Assembly (NCBI RefSeq): GCF_950023065.1
Contig: NC_088678.1
Coordinates: 6,004,580-6,068,579 of the forward strand
From: Planococcus citri
Lineage: Eukaryota > Arthropoda > Insecta > Hemiptera > Pseudococcidae
Length of the DNA stretch: 64,000 nucleotides
Direction: 5' to 3'
Positions 56,060 to 64,000 of this stretch are shown here, one piece after another. The position numbers and the translations under genes were made by a program. Positions within the stretch are counted from its first letter, which is position 1. Each line of letters starts with the position of its first letter. The notes beneath the pieces are model-generated. The model was not told the DNA's origin, searched no databases, and saw nothing but the letters and a program-made list of their open reading frames with translations.

Positions 56060-56430
56060 CAGTGGACACATAGGTTAGGTATATTAATAGGTACATCAAA
56101 ACGTGAAATTTTATGCTCTTTCAAATACTTGTTTACCAAAACGCTAGCGTTTACTGTTCAAAAGTTTCTAAAGCTCAAAGTTATAAAAAGTAGCCACTAG
56201 CAATGAAATTTTCACTTTAAATTGAAATAACGCAAACTTTTCAGTGGACACGTACTCACATGGGTATTTTATTTAGCCAAATTGCTCAGAATTTGATCCT
56301 CTTTCAAATATCCCCCCCCCCTCAAGCGCTAGCATTCACCGTTCGGAAGTTAATGAAGCCCAAAGTTGTAAAAAGTATGTAGTAACTCGCAGAGAACATT
56401 AATTCATTTTAAATTGAAATAAGGTGATAA
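56060..56430. repeat. Two-unit tandem duplication, about 190 bp
   Basis: GTGGACAC ... TTTCAAATA ... GCTAGC(G/A)TT ... AAAGTT(A/G)TAAAAAGTA occurs near 56063-56195 and 56253-56378. No gene is present. Confidence 0.6.
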
Positions 56431-56709
56431 TAAAAAAATTTGCAACAAGGAGCTATAATTGTAAGTGGTATTTCATTTCAGTGTTATTAACATAATAATA
56501 CTACTTATTTATATCAGAACTCAGAAGTGGGATGATTTTTTTTTTTAAATCAATTTTTCGTATAAAATAACAATCGATTAATTTTTAACTAATTTCTACG
56601 TTGTGTTCGCCAATTATCTACAATAAGTATATATTTTTTATCAGAACATGACATCTTGCCAGTTTGTGTTTCTAATAACCCAACATTACCAAAACACGGT
56701 TTCCAGGTA

Positions 56710-57385
56710 GGATTTGAACCTCAAACGACGAATTCTAAGCTGGGGAGGGGTTGATATTTATCACTCCTCATCATTGTGGAAAATTTTCTTGTGGTTGTCA
56801 ATTCACAAATGTCATTGGATCTCAGACTGCACTAAAGAGGTTGATTTCCCCCCCCCCCCACATCAACGGTATAAAAAGGGGTTGAAAAATTCCCCCTCAT
56901 CATTGTCAAGCACTCCCTCATCTATTCATAAGGGTTGCTTGATTTTACATCATATAAAAGGGGTTGAAAATTCCCGCTCATCACTAGTGAACACTTCTTC
57001 ATTAAACTATAAGGGTTGTTTGACCTCATTTATAAAAGGGGTTGAAAATTCTTCTCGTCATTGGTAATTTTGTCAAATTACAGGGGGTGATTCAATACAT
57101 CTGCTGATTGAGATACTTACTGTGTATAATAGGGGTTGAAACTCCCCCTAAATAATCAAGAAACGTATATTTGTGCTGTATTCTGGGGTCGATACTTGTT
57201 ACATCAATATCATTGAAAAATTGTTACTATATATGTAATTGGGGCTGAAACTACCCCTCAATTAGTGAGAAACATCGGCTGTATCTTCAGGGGTTGATTC
57301 ACTCCCCCTTACTTGATTAAAAATAGTATCGAGTCATTGTGCATAAAGGGTTGAAATTTTCAAAATTTCCCCTGTATTATCCTCA
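56710..57385. repeat. Degenerate tandem repeat with GGGGTTGAAA core
   Basis: AAAAGGGGTTGAAAATTCCC and variants recur near 56874, 56957, 57036, 57130, 57240 and 57347, spaced 80-110 bp, each followed by TCATCA-like and GGGTTG words. Open frames across it are shadows. Confidence 0.75.
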
Positions 57386-57575
57386 GACATATTATCTCTT
57401 GAATCAAAGCTGCACACAGAGCGGCTTGCCTAGCGCAATATTATCAGTGAGGAGGTCAACCTTTTTATTTTTCTATACCACCAGGTAGGCTGACATAGAT
57501 TGAACTTGGCAGGTCGCGAGGGTACATCAGCTTCCTTGGCTGTATCAACAAAATATAAGGTCTAAAATAAAGTTT

Positions 57576-57785
57576 ATGGAAGTATACACGTCTTGGATAT
57601 ACCATTGCACAAAACCTGAGTTAGAGACTATACTCAATACGTACCTCATTGGAAAAGAGGGTTCGATAGATGAATTAAGGAAATCATTAAAAAACTTTGT
57701 ATTGAATTTTCCAACATTTGAGAGAAAATTACAAAATTGCCCGGTGAAATCCCATCAACTGACCGGGCTTACAAATTTGAACTAA
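57576..57785 (+). CDS. Gag-like N-terminal domain
   Basis: ATG at 57576 starts MEVYTSWIYHCTKPELETIL, then GSIDELRKSLKNFVLNFP. A helix, a conserved Gly and the DELRKSL helix form the SAP-like N-terminal domain often seen in arthropod gag proteins. The frame ends after 69 codons; sequence to 57930 has further short coding traces in another frame. No LTR or primer site is visible directly upstream. Confidence 0.5.
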   Translation: MEVYTSWIYHCTKPELETILNTYLIGKEGSIDELRKSLKNFVLNFPTFERKLQNCPVKSHQLTGLTNLN

Positions 57786-57930
57786 TGTTTGTTCGGTTTC
57801 AAATGATCTCAAGATCTTAAAAGAGAACTCGTCACCGTGTTCAAGGATCAATAAATTTTCCAACGAGATGTCCAAGAACTGGTAAAGCTTCCAGTTGCAC
57901 CGATTAGTGCTAGAGAACAACCTTAAATAG

Positions 57931-59290
57931 TCGCAACAATTGTTCTTATAATGTAAATTTTGAAATTTTTTACTCGCTCATTAATTGCAAATAATTTAAT
58001 TTTTTTACCCGCATGATGTAAATGATTACCTACATACTTAATAGTATTCTCTCAATGTAAATAGTTTCATTACTACTCAATGTATATAATAATTATATTT
58101 CAGCTTATAAGACCCGGGTCTTCCTGGGGGAGCTCCATTGTATTAGTTACCATTCTCACCTCTCTGTAAGCAGGTATATTTTCCCTGCCTCGCTGCAGTC
58201 CACTTTTATCTGAACATGTAATATAACCTGTAAGTAAATAGCTAGGGAGCTTATATGCTTTTTGTGTATTTTTATGCGTTATTATCGCGAAACAGTGACA
58301 AGTACTTGTAATTTTGCTTTTTCAAAATGAAAAAATTATTTTCCCCTCTATATTCACTATAGTAAAAAACACTCTGTGGGTATTTATATAAATGTTTGGA
58401 ATAATTGCACTGGACCCCTGGTGATTGGGGTCCATGTATTGCATAGTAACAAACAACCGAATCAAATTATAATTAATAATATTTATATGGGTGAAAAAGA
58501 TTGGGTGCCTGTCACCCATCTGTTAAATCTAAATTCTACATTAACTATATTTGTGTCTGTGGATTTGTTTTCAACTAAGAAAGTCGTCGTTCCAAATTGA
58601 AAAATTCCTGCGCAAGACATGTGCCTTTACTTTGAAGGAACTTACAACGACTTGAAGAAGAGCATTTGTTTATTCACAATTGTTCTTTGGCCTTGGGTCA
58701 TAAGGTAAGGATTCATTTCTATTTTTTTTTTGTTTAGATTTCAATTATTTAAATCAAATAGGTAAATATTTATTAATTTGATCAAATAATAAATCTTATT
58801 GAAAATCCTATTAATCCTGATGAAAATCCAAATGATAAAATATTTATGTAAGAATAATATTTTTATGAGTTATTATTACTTATTATGTCTTGATGGTGAT
58901 GAAAAGTTGAAACTTGTGTCCACAATTCGAAGGCACATATTCCATGTTGAATGGAAATAGTCTGTCCTGCCAAACTTGGGAGTTGATAAATCTGTTTTGT
59001 TTTATATTAAGAACACGGGAACCAGAGTAATGGCTGTATACAATACGTAATCGCTACCACCTTAGTAGCGGTTAGTTCAGATCATGCCTTGTAAAATTAG
59101 ATATGTAAAATTTGATCTAGTCATATTATTCAAAATGACAAAGTTTGGAAGTACAATAACTCTTTAATATTTAAAAATATTTTTTTTAATGTAATTTTTT
59201 TAATACCTATTTTAGTATGTAAGTTTAATATTTGTAAATTTCTAATATTTTAGCAATAACAATCATTATAGAGTACGAAACGTAATATTA
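57931..59290. other. Mostly non-coding; one unrecognised 74-codon ORF
   Basis: A frame at 58376-58600 reads INVWNNCTGPLVIGVHVLHS then IYMGEKDWVPVTHLL and ends in TGA. It is strand-rich and protein-like but I cannot place it. Around 58100-58200 is a GC-richer patch (GACCCGGGTCTTCCTGGGGG). The rest is AT-rich with no support for genes. Confidence 0.35.
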
Positions 59291-59299
59291 AAAACATGA

Positions 59300-59886
59300 A
59301 GAAATGGTTCATCCTTGTATTGAAACATTTGCCCTTTTGATTCAATCACATTCCTTGGAAGATGCAAAATTGATATTTGAACATCTTGTTTTTGTTGTGA
59401 GGAGCAAGTACCAATCTGAGGATGTTGAACTGGAAATTAAATGGTTGGCTGAATAAAGTAAAGTGATTTCGCAAGGTGACATTGAACCTGAAGAATGTAT
59501 TGAAGAAACTGAACCTTTCTACTCCAAAATAACAGACGACGAGCCAGTGCGCAAAAGTAGTCCTTATGCTGTGATTTTCCAGAAAATTGACAATGCTGTT
59601 AGTAAAAAACTTTTAGCTGAACAACAACAGCCTAACAAACACAAGCAGGCATTGAGAGAATGAACCAAACTTTAATGTATGTAGAACCGTGAATTTACAT
59701 GTAGCAGAAAACCTGAGAAGATGGGCAAAATACCCCCCTTATGCGATATTTACATATACAACACCATGTCCCATTGAAAGTCTAGAAGGACTGAGTCCAT
59801 ATTTTTTAATATTTGGAAAAAGCCCAAATTTGCCTTTTAACAACAAAATTTTCCACAAGAACTATAAAAGTGTTTCCAATTCATGA
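59300..59886 (+). pseudogene. Gypsy-type integrase end fused to an unidentified ORF
   Basis: 59689-59886 reads NLHVAENLRRWAKYPPYAIF and then LEGLSPYFLIFGKSPNLPF. SPYFLxFGxxPNLP is the hallmark at the end of the integrase catalytic core in gypsy-type retroelements. Just upstream (59303-59660) another frame reads ETFALLIQSHSLEDAKLIF, has a stop, and goes on with SPYAVIFQKIDNAVSKKL; this part is not recognised. All other pol domains are missing. Confidence 0.65.
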
Positions 59887-60630
59887 ATGATTTCAACATG
59901 TACTCTTCCTCGAAGTTGATATCACAGTTTCCGATGAACTTTGCCAACCTCCAAATTATACCAACACCTCCATTCTAATGTAAAAAAAAGGAAACAAGAA
60001 AATAATTTGATCGTAAACTAATTTTCAAAAAATGGGTAAATTGAATTTCAACTTGTATATGTCTTCCGAACATAAAATCGTCATGTTTTTATTATGTCGC
60101 CTATTGAAAGCGCCGATCACGTGGTCAGAATACAAACCATATGGAACTGTAAATTATTTTTTCTCCTGAAGTTCTTAGATAAATTCCCATTAAAATGTTA
60201 ATTTTTCAACATGTACTTACTAATCGCTTAATTTCAGTTTACGTTGTTTGTTGCAATTTTTTTGTTTTAATTTTTGTATTTTTATATTTTTTTTACACAG
60301 GTGACTGACATGCCACTTCTTGTTAAAAAAATTGATGAGCTATTTCATCTAGTTGGGATCGCCCAAAGGCCAATCAACTGTAAAGAGAAGTTTGTTGCAG
60401 CCGCACATTTTCTCCAGAAGCAGTTATTTCTTAACTGAAGACAGTGAAGACCCAGAATTCATAGCTCTGTAAATTCGAATAACTTATACTTATGGAATAT
60501 GTTACTTACCCTGGAAATGAAGGATGCAAGTTGAAAAATATTTAATTTTATATTATTTCTAATCACATTATTTTTTATAATTAGGTATTTATTTTGTTTT
60601 ATGTTATTTTATTTATCTTTTTTTTTTTAA
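59860..60630. repeat. Segmental duplicate of 38050-38760, longer copy
   Basis: It continues directly from the integrase remnant. It keeps about 115 bp missing in the other copy. After TTTTTTTTACACAG the frame 60301-60438 reads VTDMPLLVKKIDELFHLVGI and ends in TGA. The acceptor and open frame suggest a small exon, maybe of the retroelement's spliced message. Confidence 0.75.
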
Positions 60631-60871
60631 CAAAATGGCCACCTCATATTGATAATCCCACCAACCAAAAGAACCCATACTAAAAGAACAAAATTCTACA
60701 ACCCACGAGAGGCCACAAAACAGTATAATTGGCACATGAGAGTAAAAAATATGAAATTCGGATAAAATCATCTACTCACAAATTCCAACATTTTCTATCC
60801 TTAAATATGAATACTGTCTATTTTACCCATCCATTCAACTACATGTTTCTTTCTCCAATCTGTTTCAAACT

Positions 60872-61565
60872 ATGGTTCCAATAATGACTTTCCTAATCTT
60901 CCTACATTTTGCCAAAAGCAACCACCTTGATGTGGAAGTTGTCGCTGGTGGATATTTTAGAAAACTCTCAAATATTATTACGTATGAAAACTCCTTACTT
61001 TTTGATTATACTGTCCCCATAAAAATGCCAAACAAACAATATTTTGGAAAAATGAGGATTAATGATTGCCCAGAAGGTTTAACTAGTTTCTGTAATGTAA
61101 AATTGAAAAATTATGAAGAAAGAGAGGCATCCAGTTCTTTGGTGATATATACAACTGGTGCTGTAACCTAATAACAAAAAAACAAGTCGACCCTCTAAGT
61201 ATATCAAAACCAGGAATCTCTCAATTATAAAGTATTAAGAACTGAGCTTATAAACAGTCATTTTGAACTTTTCAACACAACTCAAAAATTGAATTATTTC
61301 TCTAAAAATACTTATAATTTCCGCATTTGAGGAAATGAATAGTCGAATAAATTCGATCTTCAAAGAGTATATAAAACCTGAGAAAGATTTCATCACCCAG
61401 TCCCAGGAAAATATCCTAAATTTAAGCAATATCATCCAAAAAATAGCGTTCAAAAACTTCATGAGAGATATTCTTTCTCATTGTAAATCACATAAACTAC
61501 CATCTGTCCTTGTAAGTATATTGAGACCTTAAAAACTGACCTTGAGAAATTACAAAAAATCACAT
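60872..61565 (+). pseudogene. Errantivirus-like env remnant, copy 2
   Basis: This is close to copy 1, but the acceptor before the ATG has changed from TTTCAG to TTTCAA and about 130 bp including the basic cleavage motif are deleted (near 61118). A stop present in copy 1 is absent here. Coiled-coil and downstream parts (61330-61565) reach the start of the region seen at 51887. Frames are broken several times, so it is dead. Confidence 0.7.
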
Positions 61566-61569
61566 TATT

Positions 61570-62480
61570 TTTTATAATTCTTTATTTTGTTTTATGTTAT
61601 TTTATTTATCTTTTTTTTTTTTTTATCACTAGTACCCAATCGAAACAAAAGAGTTAATTGTGCAATGAACTTATCTTATCGCATTAATAATATTACTTTT
61701 AGTTTAATCAACGATTGAACTGTGACAAAATGAAAAAAAAAAAAAAAAAAATAGTGATACTTCCAACAAACAAACAAACTCGGTTCAGAGGTCACATGCA
61801 AATAATAATGAACAAACCCTACTTATCTGTCTCAACTTTCTGTATGGAATATTAAAAAATAAACGGACTTGAACTCGCATTCACCGATAATCACAATATT
61901 CAAAATTCAATCCAGTCATCCTTGACTAACAGGTAGGTAATACACACAAAAAAAAACCTATATTTTTTTCAATTTTTTTTACGTTATGCCTTATTTTTTA
62001 TGTTTTAATTAGTGAAATTTTAAAGCTTTCAATTTTTATATTTATTTTTACTGATTATATCACTTCAATATATTCAAAAATTTTTATTGAATTTGGGTAA
62101 GTAAGTTTTTTTTCATAATTTTTTTTGTTTTCATTAAAACTCAAAAGATATGTATCTAAATCTTGAATGTAGGTAAACATATCGCTTGAATTTGACTGTA
62201 GTTACAATGTTACGGAAATTTATTACGTAGGTGCACCTTCAATGCAGAAATTTATTTTTCAATTTTTGATCAAGATCTACATACTGAAGTACCTCTACCT
62301 ACATATATTTCTATATACTTATTACCTATGTTAGAGAAAATAGCTCAACCAGGCCAAAGGATATTCCTGAAATTGGCGTCTGAACTACAATTTTTTAAAC
62401 TGTCTGCGAAATTTTTCGTGAAATTTACGTGAATTATTCATTGTTTGCGAAGTATAATAAACATGTCCGCGATATTTTAT
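61570..62480. other. Intergenic, no supported gene
   Basis: Poly(A) and poly(T) tracts (61610, 61735) and a short repeat of 38820-38880 (GCAATGAACTTATCTTATCGC at 61662) are present. There is no coding signal. Confidence 0.5.
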
Positions 62481-62481
62481 T

Positions 62482-62728
62482 TTTGAAACACACTAGCAAA
62501 TGCTTGATAACTTTTCATCTGATTTTTCCTGTAACTTTCCTAATTGAGCTTTTTTGTAAAAAATTCTGCGATTTTACTTTGTTAAAAATCGTTGAAAAAA
62601 CGTTAAAATCACGCTTTCACGATTTCAAGGGAGTAAAATCGCAGAATTTTACCCAAAACAGCTCAGTGATGCAAGTTACAAGAAAAATCAGATGTGAAAT
62701 TATCAAGCACTTGCTAGTGTGTTTCAAA
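62482..62728. mobile_element. Foldback element, two 97-bp arms and 53-bp loop
   Basis: TTTGAAACACACTAGCAAAT (62482 on) to GATTTTACT (62578) is inverted at 62632-62728 with roughly 88-90% match. The loop has a smaller imperfect stem. No protein is encoded. It is a MITE-like or hairpin-RNA-forming element. Confidence 0.85.
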
Positions 62729-63048
62729 TGTAAATTATTATTCAAAACTATTCAATTTACCTACTTGAAAAAATATGCATAAACGCCTTTTTTTTTTAGG
62801 AGTGCCTAAAGTTAGGGGGGGCTCTAAAAAAAGGGTCCAAAATATATGAATATACAGGGAGCTCAATTGAACTTTTTCATCTAGATAATTACATAAATAC
62901 CTCAGAACGTTACTTTAGGCGCAAATCGCAGGTTTCTAGTTTTCCAGGGATTCCAAAAAACATTTAAATTACGATAAATTGAAAAATTGTCATTTTTTTT
63001 ATTAGGCTACCTACCAGCGAAAAATTTTAATCAGCTCGAAACTTGGTA

Positions 63049-63261
63049 GGTTGGAATCCTGCGTGTTACCTATACCATAAATGGAGCTATTGTGAATAAT
63101 GAACAAGTGTGCGCAACCGGAGGGTATAAGATGTACATATACACCCACGCATCGGATGCAGTATTCGGAGATGTGGATCAGAATTTTCGATACTCCATTC
63201 ACAAACGCAAATTTGGCAGCCAGGTGATCGATAGTATAGATATGTTTTTTGACCACAATTT
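63049..63261 (+). CDS. Unidentified internal exon
   Basis: After CTTGGTAG the frame reads GILRVTYTINGAIVNNEQVC, ATGGYKMYIYTHASDAVFG, and ends in FFDH at CAATTT|GTAAGT, a strong donor. It is strand-rich with a small KRK patch. A candidate next exon begins after TTTATTTCAG (63346). I do not recognise the fold. It may belong to the same gene as the RING exon. Confidence 0.45.
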
Positions 63262-63514
63262 GTAAGTTGTTGTTCATGTTCAGTACTAAATTGATTAATT
63301 TAGATATATTGATTCGTAATGATATTGTTTTCTATCTTTATTTCAGTATAATATCATTTAAAAAACACCACTTTCATTTATTTGAGACCACAATTTCACA
63401 AGTGTTGTGCATAAGTCCAAAGTGTAAACAAAATGAAAATAACAAACAACAACAACATCGTGTGATAACTGATAATTTTTGTGGAGGAGCTTCAGGGAGC
63501 AGACACTAGTGGAA

Positions 63515-63745
63515 ATGAAAGCCTTTCAGGTTGCTGAAGCCGAAGCCGAAGCCCTGCAGACGGTTGAGGTTTTTGAGCCGGTGCCATCGGAGCTTCCACC
63601 TGCTCCAACCATCGTCAACTGCCAGATCTGCCAGGATGCACTCAAGTGTATTGTGGTGCATCCATGCAAGCATTTGGTGAGTTGTAAGATGTGTGCAAGT
63701 GGCCCGAATGACTGCCCTGTATATAGGGGACTCATCACAAAGTAA
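63515..63745 (+). CDS. IAP-type RING finger exon with one altered zinc ligand
   Basis: ATG at 63515 starts MKAFQVAEAEAEALQTVEVF, followed by a Pro-rich linker and the RING: CQIC, eleven residues, C-K-H, then CKMC, six residues and CPVY. The spacing is that of the C3HC4 RING at the C-terminus of inhibitor-of-apoptosis and related E3 ubiquitin ligases. The eighth ligand, normally Cys in CPxC, is Tyr (TAT for TGT, one base change). The exon ends in TAA that overlaps a donor-like AAA|GTAAGA, so it may instead be spliced onward. No BIR domain is seen. Confidence 0.65.
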   Translation: MKAFQVAEAEAEALQTVEVFEPVPSELPPAPTIVNCQICQDALKCIVVHPCKHLVSCKMCASGPNDCPVYRGLITK

Positions 63746-64000
63746 GAAAAAATTTTCTTTTAATTAATATGCTTTCTCATTTGTTAAGTTTCTCTGTATT
63801 ATTGTATAAAAGTTGGAGAATTCTTTCTCATTTGTGATGTTTACCTTGCATTATTGTATGTATTGCATTTTCGTTATTTTGTGTCGTGTAGATTTCAGTT
63901 TGAGAATTCTTTCTCATTTGTTAATTCAGTTGCACAAGAATTTAATTACCTATCAAATGTAAGGATTCGTTCCCCTCTTCTCATTGAAGCATGTAAGTAT

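Noticed and set aside
56714..57067. 117-codon ORF with Ser-rich repeats
   Set aside because: It follows the GGGGTTGAAA repeat and contains poly(C)-encoded Pro; other units of the repeat break the frame.
1..64000. CRISPR array or bacterial operon
   Set aside because: Repeats are directly adjacent or long and irregular, with no uniform short repeat-spacer pattern, and gene structure is eukaryotic.

Overview
The window looks like nuclear DNA of an insect, most likely a sap-feeding hemipteran of the scale-insect, mealybug or aphid type. The DNA is very AT-rich. Coding blocks are short and separated by introns with GTAAGT-like donors and T-rich acceptors. Promoters carry TATA boxes, and mobile-element debris is dense. 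The short palindrome TAGGTACCTA and its halves recur throughout. No bacterial operon, rRNA, convincing tRNA gene or CRISPR array is visible. The taxonomic call is inference from style, not from a database.

Region 1 (1-11.5 kb): the tail of a transposase-like protein, a nested GC-richer tandem repeat (1.5-2.6 kb), a broken non-LTR reverse transcriptase (2.9-3.3 kb), T-rich intergenic DNA and a nine-unit tandem array (8.45-9.57 kb). Region 2 (11.5-25.7 kb): a graveyard of one trypsin-like serine protease family, with several partial copies of the same exons (NDIALL exon, NIRPVCLL exon, SDMLMEAE exon, GDSGGPLV exon, KPGVHVRG exon). It is mixed with unidentified exons in consistent phase and cut by a TIR element with a tRNA-like Pol III promoter, an LTR-like element containing a chain of hairpins, and a 271-bp insertion with a target-site duplication.

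Region 3 (27.2-33.8 kb) is the most striking. An intact, intronless Rnl2-family RNA ligase gene on the minus strand is mirrored by a decayed paralogue on the plus strand. The two arms (about 1.7 kb each) flank a roughly 2.9-kb minisatellite of about 115-130-bp units.

Region 4 (33.8-63 kb) is layered retroelement and DNA-transposon debris: dispersed copies of errantivirus-like env pieces, gag-like and integrase remnants, a foldback element, an element with arrays of ATCGTG motifs inserted into a gag-like ORF, and an 84-bp in-frame coding tandem repeat. A complete LTR with TATA box, initiator, seven CAGCTG E-boxes and a tRNA-Lys-type primer binding site is followed directly by a two-exon small ORF. 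Host-like islands include an orphan 120-residue ORF (46.4 kb), a KDM4-like fragment next to a C2H2 zinc-finger exon (54.9-55.6 kb), and an IAP-type RING exon with one zinc ligand changed (63.5 kb).

The only long gene here with every expected catalytic motif is the RNA ligase. Most other coding traces are partial, duplicated or broken. Exon models rest on splice signals and reading phase read by eye, not on transcripts.
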